From Thiothrix winogradskyi (GTDB taxonomy: Bacteria > Pseudomonadota > Gammaproteobacteria > Thiotrichales > Thiotrichaceae): a DNA stretch of 64,000 nt. How positions within the stretch are numbered: position 1 is the first letter of the stretch; each line of letters opens with the position of its first letter. Below the pieces are notes generated by a model, which was not told the DNA's origin, searched no databases, and saw nothing but the letters and a program-made list of their open reading frames with translations. Where the stretch lies: positions 4,092,001 through 4,156,000 of the forward strand of contig NZ_CP091244.1 in the NCBI RefSeq assembly GCF_021650935.1, given 5' to 3'. A program made the translations under genes and the position numbers. Below, piece by piece: positions 1 to 7,788 of the stretch.

Positions 1-495
1 TTGCTGCTCGAATGGCGTTCGGTCAAATATGCGCCACAACTCGCGTTCTTTTTCTGGGTATTCTCTTAGTCTCTTTTTGTATGAACCAACTCGAATAAAT
101 TCAGCCCCATCAAACTGAACAGGTGTATGGCTAGCTGCCTGTATTTCTAAAATAACAACGGGAAGATCACTCGATGAAACAAACTCGAAAAAACGGAAAT
201 GAATTTTTGGCGCAGTTTTTTGCAGCAACCAACTTTCAAGCTCTTGTTGCTTATATTTACTCGTCGATGGCTTAAACTTTGTGCCAACAATATTGTGGCT
301 GTCATTTTCTACTCCCCAAACCATATAAGCGGACTGTTTTCCAATCAATGCAGCCGAGTTTGCCAGTGCAGAAATGTACTCACCAATCTGTTGGGGGTCA
401 TCATTATTGTGCTTGAACTCCACCCACTCTGTTTCTGTTGGCAGTTTTGTCAGCTCACGCAATAATGAACGTAAATAATCTTCGTCACGCTCCAT
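1..495 (-). CDS. AlbA_2/Schlafen-type ATP-binding protein, C-terminus cut by the window edge
   Basis: The frame is open from an ATG at 495 to the window edge (165 codons, no stop), so only the N-terminal part is visible. It reads like an AlbA_2 / Schlafen AAA_4 domain: 'ETEWVEFKHNN', then the helix 'IGEYISALANSAA', the strand 'YMVWGVEN' and the turn 'IVGTKF', in the usual order, followed by 'FDGAEFIRVGS'. Proteins of this family bind nucleotides and are annotated as regulators or defence-linked ATPases; the target of this one cannot be read. It starts 2 bases after the stop of the phosphoesterase gene with no clear ribosome-binding site, so translation is probably coupled. Another member of the family is at 42594. 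Confidence 0.75.
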   Translation of the reverse strand, partial: MERDEDYLRSLLRELTKLPTETEWVEFKHNNDDPQQIGEYISALANSAALIGKQSAYMVWGVENDSHNIVGTKFKPSTSKYKQQELESWLLQKTAPKIHFRFFEFVSSSDLPVVILEIQAASHTPVQFDGAEFIRVGSYKKRLREYPEKERELWRIFDRTPFEQQ

Positions 496-497
496 GC

Positions 498-1142
498 TCA
501 CAAATTTTCTCCCACTAAGGTATATTCGATAGGCGGATTCACCACCCGATAATACTCGTTCAGGATACAAGCGTTAATAAAAGTTGTCCCTCCCTGTTCA
601 CGGATACCGTAACTTTCGTGGATATGCCCACAGGCGTGGATTTTGGGCTGGATACGCTGAATAACTTCCAGCAAGTCTTCACAGCCGACCCTTGCGCCGT
701 GCGTACACCAGTCGAGAATGCCAAAGGCGGGGCCGTGGGTAATCAGCACATCTGTCTCTGCTGGAATTTTCTCCCAGTGTTGGCGGATAGGTGCGCCGCG
801 TTGGCGGTTGAATGCCCAATCCATAAATTCGGGTTGGATGGGTGAACCCCAGAATGTCACGCCGTCGAGCACGATGCCGGAATCGTTGAGGTAGATGATG
901 CCGTGGTCATTGAGGATGCTTTCCGCTTCTTGGCTGCGCTGGTCTTCAAAGCACCAGTCGTGGTTTCCGGCAATCGCGATTTTGTGGGTGAAGTTTTGCT
1001 TCGCCATGAATTGTGCGAAAGCCAGCGTATCCTCAAGGCTGCCACGCCCGGTGAAATCACCGCAGTGAACCAGCACGTCGCCTGTGCCGAGGGTTAGCAG
1101 AGAGTGCAGAGAATGCGTGTCGGAAATGAAGGTCAGTTTCAT
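498..1142 (-). CDS. Calcineurin-like metallophosphoesterase
   Basis: 214 residues with the full set of metallophosphoesterase motifs: D8-x-H10 ('SDTH'), 'GDFTGRG' with D29, 'GNHDW' at 59-63, 'THGPA' with H136, and 'GHIHESYG' with H173 and H175. The family uses two metal ions to cleave phosphoesters. The compact single-domain form resembles the cytosolic group of small phosphodiesterases; the substrate is unknown. There is no signal peptide or membrane segment. The next gene, of AlbA_2/Schlafen type, starts 2 bases downstream on the same strand, so the two are probably one transcript. The upstream DUF4268 gene is separated by about 150 bases that contain two hairpins. Confidence 0.85.
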   Translation of the reverse strand: MKLTFISDTHSLHSLLTLGTGDVLVHCGDFTGRGSLEDTLAFAQFMAKQNFTHKIAIAGNHDWCFEDQRSQEAESILNDHGIIYLNDSGIVLDGVTFWGSPIQPEFMDWAFNRQRGAPIRQHWEKIPAETDVLITHGPAFGILDWCTHGARVGCEDLLEVIQRIQPKIHACGHIHESYGIREQGGTTFINACILNEYYRVVNPPIEYTLVGENL

Positions 1143-1243
1143 ACGTCGTCTCTTTTTATTTCCCGCTTGTGCTCAACATGTGCATGATCAAGCGGATCAG
1201 GGTTTCTTTTTGTTTGGCATCGGACTCAGCAGCCAAGAGGGTT

Positions 1244-1288
1244 AATTACGAAACAAGCTGTTTCGCAATTAGGCAACAGCTTGTTGCC
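1244..1288. terminator. Two adjacent hairpins sharing one core, possible terminator
   Basis: Directly after the stop of the DUF4268 gene (minus strand) lie two hairpins. GGCAACA/TGTTGCC (1272-1288) has a 3-base loop. A longer one at 1244-1270 pairs CGAAACA with TGTTTCG. Both have an AACAAGCTGTT-like centre. A strong T-run is missing, so termination is inferred from position and structure. Confidence 0.45.
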
Positions 1289-1291
1289 CAA

Positions 1292-2446
1292 TTATAACAT
1301 CTGCCCCATCGGCAAACTGTGCGTCTTCCGTGATTGTGCTGCGGCTTGAAGGGGTTTCTTGAAAGCCTGTTCAAGCCGAATCATGTGTTCCAAATGCCAT
1401 GCAATCCATTCTGACCAACGTTCTTTGTTGAAGCCCTCGGCTTGGTGGGAGTATTGAATGCGGCATGATTTTTTACCCTCCAAACGCAGCCATTCCAACT
1501 CGTCACCGAAGGCTGTTTCGATGGATGACTTATTCGATTCGAGGTAGTCAAAGATAAACGTGTTTTCTTCGCCTTGTGCTTTGGCTATCCACAATTCAAC
1601 GCGAATTTCTTTTTGCAAAAAGATCAGGTTGTATGGGCATCCGCTAACGCCAGAACCGGCGGATAACCAGTGATCTTTGCCGGGGCTGATATTGTTGAAC
1701 AGCGAGCAATGGCTGTTGTGGAAGACTTCCAGTGCTTTTTCCCAGTAAGCTAGCCGAACATTATGGCGTGACTTGACTACCACTTCCGTGGTTTTCTCTT
1801 CGGCTTCTTTGGCATTAATGCCGATCATCAACTCGGTAGCTTCAGGGGTTGGAATGATTTGGTCAATGTTCAACAGTAACTGCGTTCCCAGCACATAGGG
1901 GGTCACTTTGAAACACTGAACAGAAATACCCTGCCCCAACAGCCACAAGGCTGTGCTGGTAACCTCCTTCCTGAAATTGGCGGCAACCAGCATTAAACGC
2001 TGGCTATTGCCAAGATTCAGTTTGACCTCATCCAGATCAGGGGCATCGAGAAAATCCGCAATTAATTGTGTGGCTTCCTGTTCCTGATTGGGTTCGTAGC
2101 GTTTGAGGTATTGCTGGAAAATTTCCACGATTTGGAGTTTGGTCAGGCTGGCGCAATAGGATGCGTATTTGATCGCTTGCCAGACGACATCCCGACCGCT
2201 GTCATCCAGCTTGTTTTCGATGATGACCAGATTGCCATCCTTATCCAACGCCAACAAATCCAAGCGTTCCCGCGTGTCATCGAAACCGTCAAACTCTTTC
2301 TGGATAATCAGCAGCTCTTCGCCCAGCGCATCGGGTTGATGAGCCAGCCACTCTTGCAGGTGTTTGCGTTCAGTAAAGCCCAGTTCCGAGAAGGTTTTGA
2401 CGGCGATGGGCGTAATCCGGTTTTGCTCGTGATTTAAGGTGTACAT
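1292..2446 (-). CDS. PD-(D/E)XK nuclease-like protein with DUF4268-type C-terminus
   Basis: 384 residues. The N-terminal third holds a PD-(D/E)XK core: 'ERLDLLALD' with D63, then 'LVIIENK' with E77 and K79, then the helix 'DVVWQAIKYASYC'. The C-terminal part ('RLAYWEKALEVFHN' onward, with 'WIAKAQGEENTFIFDYL') resembles DUF4268, which often sits beside type I restriction-modification genes. The start overlaps the end of hsdS by 13 bases, which argues for co-translation with the methyltransferase/specificity operon. It may be an accessory nuclease or a modifier of the restriction system. No hsdR gene is visible on this side, but it could lie left of the window. The fold call is confident; the role is inferred from the neighbours. 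Confidence 0.75.
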   Translation of the reverse strand: MYTLNHEQNRITPIAVKTFSELGFTERKHLQEWLAHQPDALGEELLIIQKEFDGFDDTRERLDLLALDKDGNLVIIENKLDDSGRDVVWQAIKYASYCASLTKLQIVEIFQQYLKRYEPNQEQEATQLIADFLDAPDLDEVKLNLGNSQRLMLVAANFRKEVTSTALWLLGQGISVQCFKVTPYVLGTQLLLNIDQIIPTPEATELMIGINAKEAEEKTTEVVVKSRHNVRLAYWEKALEVFHNSHCSLFNNISPGKDHWLSAGSGVSGCPYNLIFLQKEIRVELWIAKAQGEENTFIFDYLESNKSSIETAFGDELEWLRLEGKKSCRIQYSHQAEGFNKERWSEWIAWHLEHMIRLEQAFKKPLQAAAQSRKTHSLPMGQML

Positions 2447-3741
2447 ATTTCATCCCCAGACGTGACCCTAATCTTACCCGTCACCGCGCTGTTAATCAGC
2501 GTGGTTTTATACTCCCGCAACTTCTCGATCTGCTGTTCTTGACTCAATATTGCCGCATCCATCTTTGATGTTTGAGAAACAAGATAGCCAACAATTTCTG
2601 TTTGCTCTTCAAAACTAGGGAAGCCAATTTTCATATCAAAGAACATATGCCCATAGAAACGCAATCGGGATGAGTGCAATCCTGTCGATACTTTATTGTA
2701 GTGCTCTATGTATTTAGCAGTCTTTAAAAGACCTTCCAAGTAAAACGCTTGAAACGTATTCTCAGATTTCTGTCGAAAAACACCATATGAAGGGCTTACT
2801 ATTCCTTCATAGCTAGAAACGCCCAAAGCTCCCATCCATGCCCACATAATATTGATAACCAAGTCATTAGGCTGACATGTTTTTGATCCGGTGTAATCTT
2901 CTGCCATAAACATACTGACATTCTTTTCTGAGCGTGGTGTTACACCTGTCAAATGAGACACCGAAAGTAACTCTTCATTACCTGTATTCGATCTTTCATC
3001 AATTTCATCAAAAATAAACTTAGCTTTCTTAACCTCCCAATGCGCCGGAATCTTCCCAATCCACTCCACCCCAGAGTCTTTCATCGGCACAGTCGGGTCT
3101 AAGCCTTGGGTAACGGCTTGTTGGATAAGGATTTGCTTGCGCTCTTTCAATAAGGCGATTTGTTGTTCTTTAATGGCAATGGCTGCGTCGATTTGCGCGG
3201 TTTTTTGGTCGAGGAAATGGGCGATAGCGGTTTGTTCTTCTGGTGATGGCAACAAAAATGGGATAGCCTTCATTCGAGCTTTGGATAAATCCCATTGCCC
3301 AATCCGCACACCATCAGATGCACTCCCGAAATAAGATACATAAAGTTTACTACGAATTGCCCAGTTGAAAAAAATTGGATCAATCACTTTCGCAAAATCA
3401 AAAACAAAATAAGCTGGACTAACAATACCCGTGTGTTTCGATACACCGTAAGAACCTTGCCAAGCCTTCATTTTATTCATTCCGAACTGACCTTTTTCAA
3501 GCACTTTGTAGCCGCTCAAATCATCAGGAATGAAATTATGATTACTTTCTGCATCTTCTATGTCACGTTCGATAACGCCCTGTTCCCTTGTAATGGAAAG
3601 CAAGGGCAAATCAGCCCTGTTTTTCTTAGAAACTGGCGTGAGACAAGTTCCTAACTTCGTTAGCTCCCATGAATCGGGTATTTCGCCGAGCCATTCGATA
3701 CCGGAGTCTTTGTAGGTTTCGTATTTGGGGAAGGTATTCAT
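2434..3741 (-). CDS. hsdS: Type I restriction-modification specificity subunit HsdS
   Basis: 435 residues with two target-recognition domains, each opened by the usual signature ('DSGIEWLGEIPDSWE' near residue 10 and 'DSGVEWIGKIPAHWE' near 225) and each followed by a conserved coiled helix ('EEQTAIAHFLDQKTAQID' and 'QTSKMDAAILSQEQQIEKL'). HsdS fixes the bipartite DNA target of the HsdM/HsdR complex. I place the start at the ATG at 3741: it has a perfect AGGAGG 9 bases upstream, and the protein then begins just before the first domain signature. A longer frame runs to 3870, but its extra residues are encoded by a palindromic repeat. hsdM lies upstream on the same strand, and the DUF4268 gene overlaps the 3' end. 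Confidence 0.93.
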   Translation of the reverse strand: MNTFPKYETYKDSGIEWLGEIPDSWELTKLGTCLTPVSKKNRADLPLLSITREQGVIERDIEDAESNHNFIPDDLSGYKVLEKGQFGMNKMKAWQGSYGVSKHTGIVSPAYFVFDFAKVIDPIFFNWAIRSKLYVSYFGSASDGVRIGQWDLSKARMKAIPFLLPSPEEQTAIAHFLDQKTAQIDAAIAIKEQQIALLKERKQILIQQAVTQGLDPTVPMKDSGVEWIGKIPAHWEVKKAKFIFDEIDERSNTGNEELLSVSHLTGVTPRSEKNVSMFMAEDYTGSKTCQPNDLVINIMWAWMGALGVSSYEGIVSPSYGVFRQKSENTFQAFYLEGLLKTAKYIEHYNKVSTGLHSSRLRFYGHMFFDMKIGFPSFEEQTEIVGYLVSQTSKMDAAILSQEQQIEKLREYKTTLINSAVTGKIRVTSGDEICTP

Positions 3742-3761
3742 GCAGGAATTCCTCCTAACAC

Positions 3762-3935
3762 GTTGCGGCTTTGCCGTTCCCCCCATCCCCACCCCTTCCC
3801 CCGCAAGGGGTGAAGGGAGCAAGAGGGAGATTCTATGTGAAATTTTGCCGTTGCTAGGTACAAATCGCACTTCTTAGCCCCTGCCCCCCTTGCGGGGGAA
3901 GGGGTTGGGGAAGGGGGGAACGGCGTAGCCGCAAC
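3762..3935. repeat. 174-bp inverted-repeat element between hsdM and hsdS
   Basis: The ends are imperfect inverted copies: GTTGCGGCTTTGCCGTT (3762-3778) against AACGGCGTAGCCGCAAC (3919-3935). Inside lie long C-rich and G-rich arms around CCGCAAGGGG and CCTTGCGGGG. No open gene fits, so it is a MITE-like or palindromic interspersed element. It separates hsdM from hsdS without removing the hsdS ribosome-binding site. Confidence 0.75.
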
Positions 3936-3970
3936 AGGGTTGGTGAGAGGTTTCTTTGGCAACATCTTAC

Positions 3971-6337
3971 TCACGCTGGTAACTCCTTCAAACCCAGTAT
4001 ATCCGCAATCAGCCCATCTGCCTGCTGTTCCAACGCCAGAATATCCGCCGCCACCGCTTCCAGCGAACGCAACGGTTTGTGACGGTAGAAATACTTGTTG
4101 AAGCTGATTTCATAGCCGATTTTCACCGATTCCATATTCAGCCACGCCTCGGCAACGTGCGGTTTCACCTCATCAAGGAAATATTGGTAAATGCTGTCTT
4201 TGAGTGGAATCGACTCGCTATCGCGCAAATCCGCGCTGGTTTCATAGGTGAGGTATTCGCCCTTTTTGCTGGTCAGGTAATACCCAAAGTCCGGTAAATC
4301 GTCCACCACGCAATCATAGCGTTCCAGCAACTCATCCAATTCCTTGCCCGCCAGTTTCACCACCTTTTTCACCACTTTGACGGCGGTTTCGTCATACCAA
4401 CTCACCGCGTTCAAAATGGCGTTCTTTTCAGAGACAGACAGCTTGATAGCGCGGGTTTTCAGCGCAGCATCCACCTGTTCCTTGAACACGTTAAAGTCGT
4501 CAAATTCCGCTTCACCCAACTCAACCATGAGTCGCTGCGCCGTCTCGAATAGCTGTTTCAAGCCCGCCCAATACTTCACGTCGAGCAGCTTGGCTTTCGC
4601 TTTGCTATTGAGGCTAATGTCGTTGTCTTCGCACCAACCGAGAATGGTTTTTTCCTGCGCCTTCAAAAAGGCGGATTCATACACCTTGTCGCCGTGCGCG
4701 CTGTAAAGGTGTTCCATCACTTCCGCCAACGCTTTATCGAAGCGTAACGGCGCAATCGCATCAGCGGAAAACCGTGCCTTGCGCCGATCTGGGCGTTCAA
4801 TGGTCACTTTGTAATAACCGAAGTCCTGATTGCGGAACACTTTGCTGGCAATGCCAATAGGGTCGCCGTTGGCATCGAGTTCGCGTTCAATCGCGGCGCA
4901 ATCCAGATAGGTTTGGGTAATCTGCTGAATGTGTTCCGACGCAAACTCACAGTTTTTATTGCCCAGATTTTTGCGCAGCTTGCGGAATAACAGACTTGCA
5001 TCCAACAATTGCACCTTACCCTTGCGCTCCTTCGGCTTGTTGTTGTTCAGCAGCCAGATGTAGGTGGTAATGCCGGTGTTGTAGAACAGGTTGTTCGGCA
5101 ATTGCACAATCGCATCGAGCCAATCGTTTTCGATAATGTAGCGGCGGATATTGCTTTCCCCACCGCCCGCATCACCCGTAAACAAGCTAGAACCGTTATG
5201 CACCGAAGCAATGCGGCTGCCGCCTGTTTTCATCTTGCTGACCATTTCCATCAGGAACAGCAATTGCCCATCGCTGGAACGCGGCGTGGCATCCGCCACT
5301 TCCGGCTTGCCCCAATAATCGTACAGCGTCACTTTAAAGCGCGGGTCAATCACATCCGCACCGTCTTTAATATTTTTTTGTTCCGAAGCCCAGCTTTTGC
5401 CGTAAGGCGGGTTGGAGAGCATAAAGTCAAAACGGTCAGCGGCGAACTCATCGGTGGAAAGCGTCGAGCCGACTTTGATGTTTTCGGGGTTATTGCCCTT
5501 GATCATCATGTCGGATTTGCAGATGGCGTAGGTTTCGTCGTTGATTTCCTTGCCGTACAGGTAAATGTCGCGTTTAGTGGTGGTGCTGGGGTATTTTTCT
5601 TCGATGAAGTTCTGCGATTCGGTAAGCATTCCACCGCTACCACACGCGGGGTCATACACGGTCAAGGTCAGCGGCAAATCGGTTTTGATCGGGTCAAATA
5701 CCAAGTGCGTCATCAGCTCAATCACTTCACGCGGGGTAAAGTGTTCGCCCGCCTCTTCGTTGTTTTCTTCGTTGAATTTGCGGATCAGTTCCTCAAACAC
5801 GTAGCCCATGCCGAGATTGGTGAGTGCGGGGAGTTTGTTGCCGTCGGGGTCTTCGGCAATGTCGGGCGTAAGGTTGATATAGGGCGAGACAAACTTTTCC
5901 ACCACATCCAGCAGCACTTGCTTGGAAGCCATGTGGCGAATTTGCGCTTTCAGGTTGAAACGCCCGATGATTTCTTTGACGTTTGCGCTGAAGCCCAACA
6001 GGTATTCTTCAAAATTTGCCAGCAGGATTTGCTGGTTATTGGTGGCGGTGCTGAACAGCGTTTTCAGCGTCCAGCGCGAAGTGTTGTAGAACACGTACCC
6101 GGAAGCGGCTTTTAATGGCTCATCGTCCAGTTCGGTGGCGTGCATTTCCTCGCGCTGGAAGTTGACCTCATCCAGCACCGCCTGTTTGCTGGTTTCCAAC
6201 AGGGTGTCGATACGGCGTAACACCACCATCGGCAAAATCACATCGCGGTACTTACCGCGCACATACACATCGCGTAAACAGTCATCGGCGATAGCCCAAA
6301 TGAATGAAATGAGTTTGTTGTGTACGCTGTGATCCAT
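3971..6337 (-). CDS. hsdM: Type I restriction-modification DNA adenine methyltransferase HsdM
   Basis: 788 residues. An HsdM N-terminal helical domain ('HNKLISFIWAIADDCLRDV') is followed by an N6-adenine methyltransferase core. Motif I is 'DPACGSGGML' near residue 229 (SAM binding) and motif IV is 'LSNPPYGKSW' near 308 (catalysis); 'EHFTPREVIELM' near 198 is the classic HsdM lead-in. It methylates adenine in the target chosen by HsdS. The protein is longer than the usual ~500 residues. The C-terminal extension (about 540-788, 'SVSEKNAILNAVSWYDE', 'FGYYLTSKKGEYLTYE') is typical of the large HsdM group. It is the first gene of a minus-strand operon with hsdS and the DUF4268 gene. Confidence 0.95.
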   Translation of the reverse strand: MDHSVHNKLISFIWAIADDCLRDVYVRGKYRDVILPMVVLRRIDTLLETSKQAVLDEVNFQREEMHATELDDEPLKAASGYVFYNTSRWTLKTLFSTATNNQQILLANFEEYLLGFSANVKEIIGRFNLKAQIRHMASKQVLLDVVEKFVSPYINLTPDIAEDPDGNKLPALTNLGMGYVFEELIRKFNEENNEEAGEHFTPREVIELMTHLVFDPIKTDLPLTLTVYDPACGSGGMLTESQNFIEEKYPSTTTKRDIYLYGKEINDETYAICKSDMMIKGNNPENIKVGSTLSTDEFAADRFDFMLSNPPYGKSWASEQKNIKDGADVIDPRFKVTLYDYWGKPEVADATPRSSDGQLLFLMEMVSKMKTGGSRIASVHNGSSLFTGDAGGGESNIRRYIIENDWLDAIVQLPNNLFYNTGITTYIWLLNNNKPKERKGKVQLLDASLLFRKLRKNLGNKNCEFASEHIQQITQTYLDCAAIERELDANGDPIGIASKVFRNQDFGYYKVTIERPDRRKARFSADAIAPLRFDKALAEVMEHLYSAHGDKVYESAFLKAQEKTILGWCEDNDISLNSKAKAKLLDVKYWAGLKQLFETAQRLMVELGEAEFDDFNVFKEQVDAALKTRAIKLSVSEKNAILNAVSWYDETAVKVVKKVVKLAGKELDELLERYDCVVDDLPDFGYYLTSKKGEYLTYETSADLRDSESIPLKDSIYQYFLDEVKPHVAEAWLNMESVKIGYEISFNKYFYRHKPLRSLEAVAADILALEQQADGLIADILGLKELPA

Positions 6338-6397
6338 GACTTTCCCTAAGTATTGCGTGGACTGCTACCCTAGCAGCTTGCCAGCAACAGGCAAAGC

Positions 6398-6425
6398 AAA
6401 AAGGGCGTATGCCATACACCCTTTT
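6398..6425 (-). terminator. Rho-independent terminator after the CMD-like gene
   Basis: On the minus strand AAAAGGG-TGTATG pairs with CATAC-GCCCTTTTT across a very short loop and ends in a run of five T. It lies just after the stop of the CMD-like gene (6437) and before hsdM, so it separates the rhodanese/CMD unit from the restriction operon. Confidence 0.75.
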
Positions 6426-6436
6426 CTATGCAATGG

Positions 6437-6745
6437 TTAACAGCAAGCCTGCCCAGATGCCGTCGGCGTGCAGCAAGCTCCGTCGCTAACCACGGGGATG
6501 TCCGCCACACTGTCCGCTGTTGGTGGAGCGGCTTGTTCATCAAACGCCTCATCCAGCTTTTGCGCCGCTTCATCGCGGATATGGCGGGCAATTTCTACCG
6601 CCGTTTGAATGTGATCTTCCGACACGCCCAAGGAGCGCAGGCGTTGCACTTGGCACAGCCCCATTGCGGGGTGTTTTGCCGCAATGCCAGCCGCCAGCGA
6701 CACCAGCGCGACGATGGAAGAATGTAAGGGTGGTGTTTCACTCAT
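6437..6745 (-). CDS. Small CMD/AhpD-like protein with a Cys-pair tail
   Basis: 102 residues from the ATG at 6745, with GGAG 8 bases upstream; a TTG one codon earlier is less likely. The middle ('AKHPAMGLCQVQRLRSLGVSEDHI' as two helices, then 'AVEIARHIRDEA') resembles the helical core of small carboxymuconolactone-decarboxylase-family proteins, but the AhpD CxxC is not seen. The C-terminus carries two CC pairs ('ACCTPT', 'GQACC') that could bind a metal or carry sulfur. It starts 24 bases after the tandem rhodanese gene on the same strand, so a shared role in sulfane-sulfur or oxyanion handling is plausible but inferred. Confidence 0.6.
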   Translation of the reverse strand: MSETPPLHSSIVALVSLAAGIAAKHPAMGLCQVQRLRSLGVSEDHIQTAVEIARHIRDEAAQKLDEAFDEQAAPPTADSVADIPVVSDGACCTPTASGQACC

Positions 6746-6769
6746 CAAGCTATCTCCAATTTTGCTGTT

Positions 6770-7711
6770 TTACAGTGAAAAGTCGTCATCATACGGCTTG
6801 TCACCTTGCACGATCGGCAGGGTCATTGCGCCATCCCATGCAGGCCAGCCACCGTTCATGAAACGGATGTCTTTGTAGCCAAGGCTTTTCAATTGCAACC
6901 AGCCCAAGCTCATGCGGAAACCGTCATGGCAATACAGGTATACGGTTTTATCTTTAGGAATATCTTTGTACATCGCTTCGAGTTCTTCAGCAGAACGCCA
7001 AGTCTGGCTTTGCCCTTCCACGCCGTCGAGGCTAACGATATTGATTGCACCGGGGATATGACCACCTTGCACCGCGTGACGGATGGTTGCGCCGGTATAC
7101 ATATCGGCAGGGCGTGCATCAACTAACACGATATTGTCTTTGCGGTTAGCAACAACATCAGCGTAAATGTCCATCCATTCCACCATTAATTGGGGGTTGG
7201 CTTCTTTGAGGGTCACGTTACCCTCTTTCGGTGCTGGGGTTGGCTCTTTGGTGAGTTCGTTGAAACCTGTCCAGCCAATCGTGCCGCCATCGAGAATTTT
7301 CACCTTGCTCATGTCATAACCGAACAGCTCCAACATGCCATACAAACGGGACACCAAAGCGGTGCTGGAATCGTCGTACATCACAAGGGTGGAATCGTTA
7401 TTCACGCCCCATGAACGCAGCGTTTGCTCGAACTTTTCTTTGGTGGGAAAGCGCATGATCGGCTTGGCAAGATTGTCGCCCAAGTCGGTAAAACGTTGCA
7501 CTTGTACCGCGCCTTCAATATGCCCGACGGTGTGATAACGGTGTGGGTGATAGCGCACTTCCAGAATCACCAAGTCCTTGTTGCTTTCTTTTTGTTCGGT
7601 CAGCCAATCGGCATCCACCAGAAAATCGCGACCTTCTGCCCATGCGGGTGACAGCATTATCAGGCTCAAAAGCAGCACGACGCTGCTGATACGTTTCAGG
7701 AATAATGTCAT
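6770..7711 (-). CDS. Periplasmic tandem-domain rhodanese (sulfurtransferase)
   Basis: 313 residues. A Sec signal peptide (1-25, ending 'PAWA') precedes two rhodanese domains, an inactive one (about 28-150) and a C-terminal one with the active-site loop 'CHDGFRMS' (Cys261). The loop is an unusual form of the CRxGxR loop of thiosulfate sulfurtransferases: the second residue is His. Family proteins move sulfane sulfur from thiosulfate or a similar donor to a thiophilic acceptor, and the signal peptide puts this one outside the inner membrane. The start has a GGAGGAGG site. The CMD-like Cys-rich gene follows at 24 bases. The sulfur donor cannot be told from sequence. Confidence 0.88.
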   Translation of the reverse strand: MTLFLKRISSVVLLLSLIMLSPAWAEGRDFLVDADWLTEQKESNKDLVILEVRYHPHRYHTVGHIEGAVQVQRFTDLGDNLAKPIMRFPTKEKFEQTLRSWGVNNDSTLVMYDDSSTALVSRLYGMLELFGYDMSKVKILDGGTIGWTGFNELTKEPTPAPKEGNVTLKEANPQLMVEWMDIYADVVANRKDNIVLVDARPADMYTGATIRHAVQGGHIPGAINIVSLDGVEGQSQTWRSAEELEAMYKDIPKDKTVYLYCHDGFRMSLGWLQLKSLGYKDIRFMNGGWPAWDGAMTLPIVQGDKPYDDDFSL

Positions 7712-7788
7712 TGGGTTTCCTCCTCCAGTACTAATGACGAGTAAGAAACTATACGCGCACCGCTATATATATGTCTATGCGAATATAT

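Noticed and set aside
3742..3870. Extended N-terminus of HsdS
   Set aside because: The extra residues come from the palindromic element, and a strong AGGAGG precedes the ATG at 3741.
5009..6115. A 368-codon plus-strand frame opposite hsdM
   Set aside because: hsdM has all its motifs on the other strand; the frame is low-complexity Val/Phe-rich and shows no domain.
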